64,000 bases of DNA from Clusia tigrina (GCA_920105625.2 OV050031.1:219962194-220026193); one strand, 5' to 3'. Shown: positions 45,172-57,032, counted from the stretch's first letter. Numbers and translations: made by a program. Notes: a model not told the origin generated them from the letters alone.

Positions 45172-48070
45172 TTACAATTCCTTGTCGAACAAGAATTCGC
45201 CCAAGGCATGATGATTGTTCATCATCTTCTTCAATGTGCTCAACTTGCCGGCCAAATCGCGTTGTCCGTGTAATTGCTCCTCCAAATAGACACCGGTCAA
45301 GTAGTCAACCAAGTGGTAGTAGTTGGTCTTCTTCTCGCATGTATGGATCAGCTTGCGTATGGACTTGGTGACCTTGGTTTCTAAGATTAGAGCATCTTCA
45401 AGAGCTGCAGCACCATCAGACCATTCGTGCTTCTCAACAGTCTGCAAATGCAAATAATAAGAATCAATAATTAATAAATGATAAATGAAAAGTGAAGGGA
45501 AACTCGTATTTTAAGTATGCTTACGGGAACGTTAATCAAGTCGGTGATTTCACTGGTCAATAAACCACGCATGGACATGTATTCAATCAATTTGGAGCCA
45601 TGTTCACGTTCCTCCTTGGCAGATTTAAAGAAATGCTCAGCAAAACCTGGACGATTGACGGTGTCGCGCGAAAAGTAAGCGCCCATAGCCAGATAAGTGT
45701 AAGAAGCATCAATTTCCATTTGAATTTGCTGGCGCATAGTCCTCATACAATCTCCACCTAAGTCAATCCATTCTGTTGGCATCTCAGGAGCGCCCAAGCT
45801 GCCTGAAAAAACAAAGATACAAAGTAAGAGTAAATTCCAACTTAAAAGATAAATATTTTCATAGGGGGAGGGGGTTCATATTATGGTTTATTTACACTGC
45901 CTCTTTCCTATTAATTCTCATGGCTTAATATAAAGTCCAACTTTGAATGGAAATTTATTGTTTTTCTCCTGATATCTGTGATAGATGTAGCACATGGCAC
46001 CAATAAATAGCCTTCAACAACAATCTGTATCGTCAATAGTTGCCTCAAACCCAAATATTGAAGAGCTAGCATTCTACTCTTCCAATCTGTTTACCAAAAT
46101 TGCACCTATTTCAATATTGGACCCAATTTTTCCATCACAATATTTACTAGTGTACATATATGCATATATACATACATATACCATATAAATATGCGCATTT
46201 GAGTGCAGTTGACTTCCGAACTTTCCCCCTTTTCCCCTCGCCCAAATGCAACAAAATTCGACGGTCAAGGCGAGCGGCATGTTTTCAGTGCATACTCTTT
46301 CTCTCATGCTTTTGTAATAGCAGCGTACCGTGTGCAAAAATAAGAGAGGAAAAAATGAGCGCACAATAAAGAGAGGCGTTGTTTTCACCAGTTTGTGAGC
46401 ATAATTAAATTTGATTGTTTTTGTTTGATATACATATTTTCTGTTATTTTGTAATATCATGCAGTTGTAATTCATATCCCTTAAAGAAGTATAAAGAAAT
46501 CTAAAATATACATTCGTGTAACTGAAAACAACGAAGTATAATGAAATACATATGTATATCACAAACTGCTAGCATATGTAGATTTTTCTGTATGGTGTGA
46601 TACACAATTGATGTGCAATTGGGAATTTATTGTTGCAATAAAATTGTATTGCTTTCAATTAAGAACAATTGTGTATCAATTACTAACAATATAAAGAAAT
46701 GATGTACAATGTGTACGTACAATCATATCACTTAGGGTTCTCTATAGGTAATATCGAGTTGTCAGTGATTTCTCATACACAATTTTTATAACTTATTAAC
46801 GACACTTACATACATATATTAAGGGCCCTTACACAGTCAATCATTTTACGTCAAACAATATATTTAGATAATTAGTGAAAAATATGTGTATGCGTTCCGT
46901 ATGAATCAAAAAGTTTTAAATTTCATCAATCGGTGTCCATGTGACGAATCGACACATTATCAAAAATACATATACATGATTGAAGTCAAATGATTGACCG
47001 TCTAAGGCACGGTTAACGATTCCTAAATAACTCGATAGATTAATGATTGTAAAGATGCAATATAAGAAGACATTTGGAGAAGTGTTTTAATTTTTTAATA
47101 AAAAATAAATATAATACTATACAACTAGTATATTCTACTATAAAACTACATATATATTTCTAGAGCTGGAAGCCCTGGCAGCAAGTGCTCCTAAAATTTT
47201 CGTATAACATGAATTTATTACTATTTTCTATTTTATAAAATGAAACCAACATAATATATATACTAACTATATAACAAAAAAAACTATCATACATAATATA
47301 TTATTATCATATATCATATATAAAAAAAATGAAAATGTGCTACAAGGGTTAGTTGCATCTCAATACCTTTTGTTTTTCATTACTCATTCAATTCCACTAC
47401 ACAGAAGAAAACAATGGGAAGGAACTGACTTTTTTTTTGTAACAGGAAATTTATAACTTGGTACTGGAAGAAATACTGAGACTTCATGGTCACGTAATTG
47501 CACTTATAACGGTGAGGAGAGAGATTAAGTTATAAACGAAAGTAGAATACGAAAACGAAAACACAAACCGGTTAATTATTTTCAAATATTATATATGCAA
47601 TTGTGTGTATATTATATAAATTTGCAAATACTCCTAAACAAAATACGGAAGCAAGCAGACACAGAAGACTATGCATAATGGTTCATATCAATGCTTGATT
47701 TTAACCTATATTTTGTTAGGAAACAATAAAACAAGTTTTAATTATGCTACAAAGCAGCTGTTTGGTTCCTTCCAAAATTTTAAGAAATTCGTAGACAAAA
47801 CATAACAAAACACTGCACTTCTCTTGTGGATGTTGAAATGAGACAGCAACAAAGATATAAGTAAGTTTTACTCTCTCTAAAATACCGCTGCACAAATTTT
47901 CCCTTTGTAAACCAAAGTAAATGCGTAAATTGTTTTTTAATTTGCGTTTTCCCGAAAAAAATTTTGTGAAAATATACAAATTATCGTCTAGGGTACTTAC
48001 ATTTCATCTGCCCATTGGCGGTATTGGCAACCACGGCCAGGATCAAAAGTCCAACTACGTATTTCATCAT
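45172..48070 (-). CDS. Fer1HCH: Secreted ferritin heavy chain homologue
   Basis: Three coding exons (48070-48001, 45802-45525, 45441-45172) with GT-AG introns give 205 residues, the length of Drosophila Fer1HCH. Residues 1-20 form a signal peptide ending Ala-Asn-Gly, so the protein enters the secretory pathway, where insect ferritin assembles with light chains and stores iron. All ferroxidase ligands are present: Glu53, Tyr60, Glu88, His91, Glu137 and Gln172 (human H-chain 27, 34, 62, 65, 107, 141). Blocks such as MGAYFSRDTVNRPGFAEHFF and VDYLTGVYLEEQLHGQ are nearly those of Drosophila. Two ATGs stand in tandem; the first (48070) is chosen, and the second would remove only one residue. The 2.2-kb first intron contains no gene. 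It lies head-to-head with Fer2LCH, and an iron-responsive element lies 274 nt upstream of the start. Confidence 0.96.
45806..47998 (-). other. Fer1HCH intron 1
   Basis: The donor GTAAGTAC follows codon 23 in phase 1 and the acceptor TTTTTTCAG is at 45803-45805. The interior is AT-rich with short chance frames, the longest at 46562-46074 (minus) without domains. Intron 2 is 45442-45524 (83 bp, donor GTAAGC, acceptor TTTGCAG). Confidence 0.85.
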
Positions 48071-48343
48071 TTTCCTTGATTTGAACAAATTTCTTGGAAT
48101 CACAGAAAATTCACACGTTAGCTTCGTATTTTATTTTATTATTTTATTTGAAGTTACTCTGTGCGCCTTTGCTAAATGCACAAAAGAAAATGAATTAGAT
48201 TTGCTGCCGTACACAATTAAATAAAAAATCTAATGGAGCGATTCTCTTCTTGTCACTGAAAATTTTTCACGTACTGAATATGGAACAAACGACAAATGAA
48301 CGATTTCAATTTTTTTCGATCAGTTTATTTAATTTGTCAAAAG

Positions 48344-48368
48344 CCTTTACACGCACTGGTATAGAAGG
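48344..48368 (-). promoter_or_regulatory. Iron-responsive element in Fer1HCH leader
   Basis: The minus strand reads CCTT, bulged C, TATAC, loop CAGTGC, GTGTA, AAGG. The five upper pairs form with one G-U, and the four lower pairs are perfect around the single unpaired C. This is the exact architecture of an IRE, bound by iron regulatory protein 1A in insects to block ferritin translation when iron is low. Its place, 274 nt before the start codon on the coding strand, fits Drosophila Fer1HCH, which also carries a 5' IRE. Whether the leader is spliced between IRE and start cannot be seen. Confidence 0.88.
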
Positions 48369-48370
48369 AC

Positions 48371-50216
48371 AGCAATTGTGATTTAATTTTATCTGATAGT
48401 AGAGTTCGTGACACAATGGTCATAGATACTTAGATTTATGTAGAATTACTATTAATTTTCAAAGAAATTGTTGGTATTCCGACACGGTTTATACACTATT
48501 TATTCTTTGCGTTATGAATGCGAACTGCTTTTCCACCACTCGTGTTATACACTTTTAAATGTTGTTCGTTAATCTCTCTCTGCCTGTAGGGATGTGTGTA
48601 GCAGAGTGTGGTCTTATCTTTTCAAAATGTCGCGTCGTGCTTATAATGTCCACTTATTTGAGTTGACGATAGTGAAACCAATTGAAATTTTTATACACAC
48701 GACTCCACGTTTATACGAAGAACTGGGCTCAGTGATTTTTATACAAAGGCTTTGTGTATGGATTTTATTTTGAAGCAAAGTTTCAGAGAGCGTTTACAAA
48801 TCAAATATGGCGATAATGGCCGTCGAATGCCTATTTCGTCAGCTGATTGTTGTTTTGGTTTCATTTCAAATGTTACTCAGCATATTTTGTATTCTCAAGA
48901 AAAACTACAAACGAATAGAGTTGCCAAGTACTTGCAACAATTGGTACGCAATACTTTGTTTCTCTGATTAATTTTTGTTTGTTTATCTATCTAACTACAC
49001 TGAACTGGGTTCAAATCGCAATTAGTTCAGTTTTAGGTCAAGAAACGTAGTTTGCAGTGCAGTTTAGTTCAAATTTGTTTTTGGACTTTCTCCTTCACGT
49101 CGTGTTGCACGGAAATTGTGCGAATTGAAGTGAACTTTTAACGGTTCATGTGACGCCAGTTAACCTTTTGATATTTTCCATGAAATTAGTGTTGATTTTT
49201 CAAATTTGGTAGATTATACTAAATTGATATACGTATATATAATAAACGCTCTTGTATAATTTCGAAGGAAATTGCACTTGTCAACATATGCATCAGCGCA
49301 TGTTTAGTCAAAATCGCTGCTCTGATTATAGATATATAAGAATCAATCAGTTTTAGCATATTATTTGTAGAAATATTTTGCTTTTGTAGTAGTTCTGTAG
49401 CAAAATTATTGTTTTAAACAGATTATTTAGTTTTCTTTATTTATAGTATTTCGTTTTCGATCTATATATACTGCTAATTAAATAATTATATATTTATAAC
49501 TATATAAAACTAATTATGTTAAAAAACCATATCCAGAGGCGGACAATATTATTTACTCAAGCACAAGCTTCGTATATATGTATGATGCTATATCTTTGAA
49601 ATTAATGATTATGTTATTTACAGCAAATCATGCTCTATTTATTATCTAATTAAAATTAGTAATACTTTAACAAAACTGTTATCTTTTAAGAATATTTTAC
49701 GCAAATTATACTTTAACTCTATTTTAGTAGAGGACCACAATATTAAACATATATTCAAAATTAGGAATGACGGCAACCCTAAAATCGTATTTATTTGTAC
49801 CAAAAAATGAGTCACAAAGAAAGAGAACTTTCCGAAGCAGCCATATTGGTTAGGCCATATTGAAATGCATAGCGAGCTGGAGAGTGAGCGAAACAAACGA
49901 CGGGTGCAAAAACAAAATAAACACTCGTATGGATCGATAGAAACAACGAACACAGCAGCTATAAACAGCAGTTGACAATTTGAGCTAAGTGAAGAAACAT
50001 AACATTGTGGGAAAGCCTATATAAAATATTTTCCATAAAAAATACCTAGTAATAACTCAATCAAATCATTTCAAGTAAGTATCGTATCGTTATCTATTTG
50101 GAAAGTTTGACTAAAACGGACGCTATTAAACAGCAAACATTTTGTGAACTGAAACTAATTTGGAGGAGTCTTTCATACGAGTTGCAAGAATCGAAATTGT
50201 AGCTTCGTGTAGCAGG
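48371..50216. other. Ferritin intergenic / divergent promoter region
   Basis: About 1.8 kb between the two genes. TATA-like sites for the minus gene (TATAAAAAT) lie near 48690 and 48738. Nothing coding is supported. Confidence 0.5.
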
Positions 50217-50223
50217 TATAAAT
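50217..50223 (+). promoter_or_regulatory. TATA box of Fer2LCH
   Basis: TATAAAT lies 187 bp before the start codon. A start site near 50247 (ACTTGACTGAG) would give a ~160-nt leader. A pyrimidine-rich tract ending TTTTTTTAG at 50366-50374 could be a leader-intron acceptor, so this is tentative. Confidence 0.45.
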
Positions 50224-50409
50224 AATTGCGAGTAGGACGGACTTGACTGAGAGACAACAGAGTGAAAAATACTTGAAACGCAATTTCACGAAAAACACTT
50301 GCGTCAATTACAAAGAAATTCTACAAAAACTATCAATGAAAATTAAAACGAAAATTTCTGTTGTATTTTTTTAGAGCAATTTAAAATTCGTAAAATAAAA
50401 AACGACAGA

Positions 50410-51389
50410 ATGAAATACTTCGTCGCAATTGCATTGTTTGCTGCTATTTGCGCGGCTGTGAAGGCTGATGATGAAGTCTGCCACAACAATGTGGTAACTG
50501 CATGCTCCTCATCGACTCTCTCGGGTAAGTAATATCAGAGTACGGACTTAGGGTTGTTGGGTTGCAGCACATTTTACATTTGAGAAATACATAGCAAAAA
50601 AGTAGTTTAAAGAAATAATTTATGTAATATTCACATTGAAAATTTAATTAAAGTAAATTTTGTATTTAACAAGCTCTCGCTGGAATGTTTTCTTCCGAAA
50701 GTAAGAGTACATTTCAATAATTAATTATACATTTATTTTGCTTGCGATTCATTTTTGCTTTTAATTATTGTATTCTAATTTTGTATGCCTGAAAGATCGT
50801 TTTTGAAACAACTTTTTCATCATTCTTAGGAGCATCCGTTTGCGACTCTCGTTATGGTGGCATTACACACATCGAACCGGAGGTCCAGGCATACATCAAC
50901 TCTCAATTGACCAAATCATATGAATACCTTTTGTTGGCAACCAACTTCAACTCTTACCTGAAGAATCGTCCCGGCTTCCAGAAGCTGTACCAAGGCCTCT
51001 CTGATCGCTCTTTCGACGACACCATCGACTTGATCAAGCAGATTACACGCCGTGGTGGTAAGGTTGATTTCAACACCAAACATGAGAGCGCCGCTTCCAT
51101 ACCGAAACAGCACTTGAAATTGGAAGTCGATGAACTGCACTCTCTGGCTATGGTTTTGGATAACGAGAAACAATTGGCTAACGGTGCCATTCACGTGCAC
51201 ACTCGTGCCACACACGCCACCGAACGCGACCCCGAAATGGCTCAGTACTTGGAGGAGAAGTTCTTGGAAAACCAAGCCAAGTCTATACGCAAGCTGTCTG
51301 GCTACGCCAACGATTTGTCCAAGTTGATGAACCAAGCCGATCCCTCATTGGCTGTCTACTTGTTCGACGAATACTTGCAGAAGCAGTAA
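50410..51389 (+). CDS. Fer2LCH: Secreted ferritin light chain homologue
   Basis: Two exons (50410-50524, 50830-51389; donor GGTAAGT, acceptor TTCTTAG, phase 1) encode 224 residues, close to the 227 of Drosophila Fer2LCH. A signal peptide covers about residues 1-19. Three cysteines follow in the N-terminal extension (EVC, TAC, SVC), the kind that link insect ferritin subunits. The ferritin bundle then runs from YINSQLTKSYEYLLLATNF to LAVYLFDEYLQK. At the ferroxidase positions the first Glu is Gln and the Glu62/His65 pair aligns with Ser/Asp, so it should be catalytically inactive and serve mineral nucleation and shell structure with Fer1HCH. No IRE was found in its leader. Confidence 0.96.
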
Positions 51390-51468
51390 GCACGCCACGC
51401 TAAGGTGTATCAGAGAGGGGGAGTGGGGTTGTGGCGAGCAGCAGAACTGAAGCTACTTCCAGCATATT

Positions 51469-51474
51469 AATAAA
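51469..51474 (+). terminator. Fer2LCH poly(A) signal
   Basis: AATAAA lies 80 bp after the stop codon. Later AATAAA sites at about 51698 and 51776 could serve longer transcripts. Confidence 0.6.
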
Positions 51475-51479
51475 TTTCC

Positions 51480-52365
51480 GTTTTGAAATACAATTAAAAC
51501 TCTGTAGAAGTGAAAATATTCGATTGCAAATATAAATTTCAATTTGAACAAACTAAACCGCTTCATTCCCTCTGCACATCAGCCAAGCTAGTTCGCCGAC
51601 AGCTCATTTATCTTCATAGTATTTAATCGTACATTATAAATTGATCAAATTTATTGTTTTCAAAGAGTTCATCATAAATTCAATTATCTTGTTACAATAA
51701 ATTCAGTTTAGATCGCATATGTTAGACTTTTCTCTTGTGAATTGTGATACTTCGCTTTATGAAACATTCAATATAATAAATAAACATATGATACATCCAA
51801 AAACAACAACAAAGCGGAAATATATTTGTCTTCCTCACTCTTTCAGATTTCTACGCAGTTCTCAGTGAGTTCGCTCGGTCGTTTGACTGATAACGCCGTT
51901 TGGCTTCGTTGTGATATATTCAATTCCTATTTTTATACATTTTCTGCTATTGTTGTTTTGGAAATCTCTGCTATTCCACTAGTTTCTCTTCCTGAATCGG
52001 GCTTGTATTCAGAGAACTATTATTTGGCATTATGTGAAACTTTGCTAGGTGAGGTCAACGACGTTGATTAAGGTTGTCTTTTTTTTATCTGAGGGGTGAG
52101 ATTGGAAAGAATCAACTTATCGAACTTTCACTTAAAAGGAGATATTACGTTCATTTGCTTTTAACTTGAGTAATACCCAATGGGATCACAGATTATAACA
52201 CTTACTGGCGTAACTATGTTTAATCAAGAGTCTTGATTCAAAACTATAAAAACTAAACACCCCGTACAAAGGTGGGAACATTTAAACTTTCGTTCTTTTA
52301 GATTTTCGTTTCCAATTTTCCATCTGATTATCTTATGTTTCACTGCAAATTGGTTGGATTACTCA
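51480..52365. other. Gene-free stretch
   Basis: Ferritin 3' flank. An 81-codon plus frame at 51826-52071 has no recognisable motif, conserved start context or neighbouring exon, so it is not called. Confidence 0.4.
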
Positions 52366-52367
52366 CA

Positions 52368-53195
52368 TTGAAACTCCTCTCCTCTAGCCGTCTTCTCGCA
52401 TTGAAACTCTTCTCCTCTTAACCCATTCTTACATTGAAACCCCTCTCTTACACCCTTCTCACAATGAAACCCGTCGCCTCTTACCACCTTCTCATATTGA
52501 AACTTCTCTCCTCATACCATTTTCACATCGAAACTCCTCCTCTTACCCCATTATCACTTTGAACTTCTTCACCACTCACCCTTGTCACATTGAAACTCCT
52601 CTCCTCTTATCCCATTCTGACATTGAAACTTCTCTCCCCTTACCTCTTTCTCAAATTGAAACTTCTCTCCCCTTACCACCTTCTCACACCAAAACTCCTC
52701 TCCTCTTACCCCCTTGTCAGATTGAAACTCCTCTCCTCTTACCCCATTCTCACATTGAAACTCCTCTCCTCTTATCCCATTCTGACATTGAAACCTCTCC
52801 CCATACCCCCTTCTCACATTGAAACTTCTCTCCTCTTACCCCACTCTGACATTGAAACTTCTCTCCTCTTACCCCACTCTGACATTGAAACTTCTCTCCC
52901 CTTGCCTCTTTCTCAAATTGAAACTTCTCTCCCCTTACCACCTTCTCACACCAAAACTCCTCTCCTCTTACCCCCTTGTCAGATTGAAACTCCTCTCCTC
53001 TTACCCCATTCTCACATTGAAACTCCTCTCCTCTTATCCCATTCTTACATTGAAACTTCTCTCCTCTTATCCCATTCTGACATTGAAACTTCTCTACCCT
53101 TACCCCCTTCTCGCAATGATACTTCTCTCCTATTACCACCTTATTCCATTGAAACTTCTCTCTTACTCCCTTCTCACATTGAGAATCCGCTCCTC
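52368..53195. repeat. 33-bp minisatellite, ~25 copies
   Basis: The unit is CATTGAAACTCCTCTCCTCT plus TACCCCATTCTCA. Variants change CTC/TTC and CCCA/CCTC/CACC; blocks of several units recur (52600-52760 versus 52890-53060), a sign of segmental amplification. Since 33 bp is eleven codons, frames on both strands stay open (LKLLSSYPILT on plus, EKGVRGEKFQC on minus). The presence of several equally open frames argues against any being a protein. Confidence 0.93.
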
Positions 53196-53499
53196 TTTCC
53201 CCGTTTCCGAGGGGACTCAATCGTTCCCTTGCATAATGACTCAACCGAACGTCACGCGCTCTGGCGCTTGAAAGGGCTTCTGAGGTCACTCACATAAAAT
53301 GTCAAGTCCACGATTATAATACTTGATGTAAAGCCTGCGGGTATCAGAATCAAAGATCAATATCCAATGTGATATATCGCTAATGAAGCTGTGATCTGTG
53401 GGTGATGGCGTGACTATGGGAGCTACCAATATGATAGTTTTATATTCGTGTGGAAGTAAACTCAAGTCGTACATTTTCTGTAACAATTCTGGAATTTCA

Positions 53500-53715
53500 T
53501 CATCATCATCATCATTGGCCGACAACCATTGTTAATCATTGCCGAGTTATTAGCCTTCGCCAGTCGTCTCTGCTAAGCGCTCAAAGACGCCAGTTGGAAA
53601 CACCGAGTGCAATGCCAAGTCTTCCTGAACTTGCTTCTTCCACAGTAACTGTGGAAGGACCCCCCTTTTGCGTCGTCCATCCGCTGGCATCGACTCAAAT
53701 TAAAAATTCTGGACC
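53500..53715 (-). mobile_element. Possible RTE-like LINE 3' remnant
   Basis: The block starting in a (CAT)n run and containing CAAAGACGCCAGTTGGAAAC and CAAGTCTTCCTGAACTTGC resembles, from memory, LINE 3' regions widespread in fly genomes. No coding part remains. The assignment needs a repeat-library search. Confidence 0.3.
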
Positions 53716-53883
53716 TTACTGAGGATACCTATGGAACCATTTTATCTTTGATAATTATGTTGCAACTTCAGACTCGGCTTCTTCTATACCGAATACCGAC
53801 TTCGGAAAAGTGCTCCTGCACGAATAGCTGCCAAAACTCAAGAGAAATCAAGAATATATCCACTTAATTATTTGCAACTTTCT

Positions 53884-54576
53884 TTATTTTGCATAAATAA
53901 CAGAATCAATGAAACCCTTCACGTAAATTGATGTTGTATGTACCGCAGGAGCGTCAGCATGATAGCAGTTCAGACCCTTTGACACAATGCCGACCTGCCT
54001 TCCATTTTGAACCACGGCAGCTCCACTACTGTCGGCGCATGCATCATGACCGACTGCACAAAAAGCAGAATTAGGCAAATCCTTCCCACACTGGTCCCTT
54101 GTAATTACGTACTCATTAAGACTGAATATGGCATAGTTGACCTCCCTTGGATATTTTCCCCAGCCGGACACTTGCAACACAGCATCTCCTGTCAAAGGTT
54201 CGGTGCTGATTGCAATAGGAAACACATTCACTCCTGCCATTGGAGTCGCCAAACGCAGTACGGACACATCCATATTGTATGAGATATTGTTAAATTTTGG
54301 AGATATGTGGATACTCAACACTTCACTGTAGACACTGTTCTTATCGAATAGTTGTGATGTTCCGCCCACTGCTCTGATTTCCCGTGCTTGTCGTCTGTAC
54401 AACGGATGAGCTGATGATACCACGAAATAGGAGGAAACCAGTGAACCATCACAAACTAGCTGGGTACCCTTTACCAGAGCTATCAAATGAGGCACTTCGG
54501 ATATGGAAATGCCAAATGAAGTTGTAAGGTCCAGTAGGAGGAGGCACACCACCAGACGTAGGCGGTGCTTAAACAT
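53884..54576 (-). CDS. S1 serine protease homologue, probably inactive
   Basis: A single exon of 230 residues with a signal peptide (about 1-21, LVVCLLLLDLTTSFG). Chymotrypsin-fold landmarks: SSAHP (catalytic His57), NMDVSVLRL (Asp103), SGWGKYP, and CADSSGAAVV, where gap-free alignment to CxGDSGGP puts the nucleophile at Ser184. Asp178 fits the trypsin pocket position 189. Odd points: no R/K-IVGG activation site; chymotrypsin Gly193 and Asp194 appear as Asp182 and Ser183; the Cys42-Cys58 disulfide is lost (AHP for AHC). Without an N-terminal Ile and Asp194 the usual activation salt bridge cannot form, so an extracellular non-catalytic role is inferred. An AATAAA overlaps the stop codon at 53883-53888. 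Confidence 0.85.
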   Translation of the reverse strand: MFKHRLRLVVCLLLLDLTTSFGISISEVPHLIALVKGTQLVCDGSLVSSYFVVSSAHPLYRRQAREIRAVGGTSQLFDKNSVYSEVLSIHISPKFNNISYNMDVSVLRLATPMAGVNVFPIAISTEPLTGDAVLQVSGWGKYPREVNYAIFSLNEYVITRDQCGKDLPNSAFCAVGHDACADSSGAAVVQNGRQVGIVSKGLNCYHADAPAVHTTSIYVKGFIDSVIYAK

Positions 54577-54599
54577 TTTACTCGGGTGAAACTTAAATT

Positions 54600-55680
54600 G
54601 TGACTAGTTCAGAGTTGCGAACACGTTTGGATTTTGTTTTGTGGCACTTGGCCTCGACTCTGAAGTGCTTACGAGTGTACGAGTCCGAGTATTGTTCCAT
54701 TTTAGTATATAAATATAATAAACTACATAAATATTGTAAGTGCAAATATTGTTGGTGGAATGAAGTAGTACTTGGGACTCCACACCGACCATGACTGCGT
54801 CAACATTCACTTTGTTTAACGCGGGCGGTATTATTAGATGGAATTATATGAAAGTTAAGCCGCATTTCCAGACAACTGTGCAAATGTTTTCAATTATTAC
54901 TCAGACCATTGACGTAGTTTACTCTTAGTTGGATCAATATTTCTGCAATGCTGAAGCACTCAGGCCTACTAACGTCCATCAGAGGGAAATTCTCAATCCA
55001 CAATGAATGGGTAAAAAATAGACAGTTTCTCATATTGAATGGGATGCTTCTAATATTACCCCTAGTAATCCATCCTTACTCTACTCTGTTTTCATTACAT
55101 TTGAACATAGTAATTATTATTAACATTCAATTATAATGGAGTTAAAATTGGTTTTTATAATAAAACGATAAAGGAGTCTGAAGTCAGGTTAGACCGACTT
55201 GGAGATAACCTTTACCCTTACAAGCGAGAGAGAGTTAAACCATGATGAAGTACATTACTACTAACTTTTGTTCATATAAGAGTATTATCCTTAAGAACAT
55301 ATCTAGGGTAAATTTCAGTGGAGTACCCTTAGTTGATTATAATGGAGGGAGGCTTTATCTGAAAATCCCCCATTTCTTGTGTATCACTTTCTAGCGTCAA
55401 TGCACTTTTTCTCATAAAATTTGGTCCAAGAATTTGGCATAAGTCCTAAGTTTAAAATTTGTGTCTATAGAGGGCGTGACTCTCAAAATTTTTTTTTTTT
55501 TTAATATAGTTATATATATATTTTATAAAAATATATATATAAACTGCCAACAATATCACCAAAATTTACAATTTTCTCAGGAATACTGATTTACTCGCCG
55601 CATCTAAACCAGCCCTCATTCTAAAGCCAGCCGAAAGTCCCTGTCCCTAAGGGAGGTGGGCGTGATCATTGTCCAAATGG
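54600..55680. other. Gene-free stretch
   Basis: Protease 5' flank followed by AT-rich sequence with TA-rich runs near 55510-55550. No domain or transposon end. Confidence 0.4.
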
Positions 55681-55689
55681 GCTTATATA

Positions 55690-55690
55690 G

Positions 55691-55732
<42 letters not shown>

Positions 55733-56130
55733 CCAAATATTTTATTGCAATCTGTTACATTCAATCACATTCAGCAATATTTAATAACTTAAGACTAATT
55801 TTTGTATTTACTGTCTTTTATGGACTACACCCAGTGGTGCAGCCATTGCCTATTAGCACAGGAGATCTGTTGTGGATTTTCTCTTCAGTCGGATGAAAGT
55901 GAAGGGGTTGGAAGTGAGTTCCGATATCAGTGGATTTGGGTGGACTAGGAGTCTCAGATTGTGCGAAGTAGAGAGCTTTTTTATTTCTTGAGCGACTGTA
56001 GGAACTTTGAGGTCACGATGGATTTGGTTGTTTGTGACATAATAGGGCAATATAGCAATTTGGGTCTGTATCTTGGTCCAGGCTATAATGGTTAATGGCA
56101 AATTGAGTCCAAAGTGACCACTGAAATTTT
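55690..56130 (-). mobile_element. Jockey-like LINE 3' end with poly(A)
   Basis: A run of about 40 T (55690-55727) is the poly(A) tail of a minus-strand element. Upstream on that strand the RT C-terminal part is readable: YYVTNNQIHRDLKVPTVAQE, then LRLLVHPNPLISELT, the usual jockey ending. A frame break lies near 56040. It is 5'-truncated; the long homogeneous tail suggests a fairly recent insertion. Confidence 0.7.
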
Positions 56131-56459
56131 AATGGAATTGAAATTACTTTTATATGCAAAATTTTAGCAACATATATATACGAGTACATACAATATGCAA
56201 CATTATACGTAACACTGGTCCCTAAAAGGGGACTGAGATATTGTGGAGCCATTGTCAAGAAAATTGATTTCATGACTAAAATTTTAATCTGGCTTTTCAG
56301 AGTAAAATCAAAATTCGTTCCCTTATAGAAATATCGAAGTCTTCTCTTTCACCCAAGCAGCTATAAAGTCAGAGTCTGGGGTCCACACCCCTTCTAAGCT
56401 TGTGGTAAGGTTTCAACCTACTCTAATCACCTTATCGTTGCGAACCGGGGTGAATGCCT

Positions 56460-57020
56460 GATCACAGTGGTATTGTTGTCAATTGTGAGGCAGACGAACA
56501 GGCGAGAACAGGCACAGAACCCTTCCAAAACGTGTAAAACTATTCATCAGGCGGGAAGCTAACAGGGTTTGGTTTGAGAACCAAACCTGCAGGATCACCA
56601 GAGAAACCTGGGCTTCGCTTCGCCTAAAAAGAACAGCGTAATTACTCCAACAAGAACGCGACTCTCTCGCCACAACAGTATCAGTCCTAACAGGCCACTG
56701 TGTCATTGGAAGATATGCTCAAAGGCTTAACCTCCCCTTCATGATTGCTGCTATAGCAGCGAGTCGTCGGACGAAGAGGAGAACACCCCACACTTAATTA
56801 GATAATGCCCTACCCCCGTGGGGCGTGGATTTTGATTCCTTAGGGCACCTTTTCTCGAGGATCTTGCTGAGATATCTTCCATTAATGTAAGCAATATTGC
56901 TTGCTTCATCAGGAAATCGCAGAGGTTCCCATTTCATTCCACGTGGTGTGTTTCAGTTTAAAGGATCTACGTGGTATCACATTGGGACAATCCTTGTGGT
57001 ATCACATTGGGACAATCCTT
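56460..57020 (+). mobile_element. LINE RNase H/zinc-tail 3' fragment
   Basis: With frame breaks the plus strand gives SVLTGHCVIGRYAQRLNLPF, then a Cys-containing, acidic segment SSESSDEEENTPHLI and a tail ISSINVSNIACFI. This is the TGH-to-His/Cys order of LINE C-termini. A 27-bp direct duplication (GTGGTATCACATTGGGACAA) lies at 56970-57019. Confidence 0.6.
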
Positions 57021-57032
57021 GGCTTAGATTTA

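Noticed and set aside
46074..46562. 162-codon minus frame in Fer1HCH intron 1
   Set aside because: AT-rich, no domain, inside an intron on the same strand, no start or splice support.
48250..48265. Second CAGTGA loop on the minus strand as another IRE
   Set aside because: Flanking five-base arms do not pair.
51826..52071. 81-codon plus frame after Fer2LCH
   Set aside because: No recognisable features; length expected by chance in this composition.
52590..53297. 235-codon repeat protein with LKLLSSYPILT units
   Set aside because: Product of a 33-bp minisatellite; equally long frames exist on the other strand.
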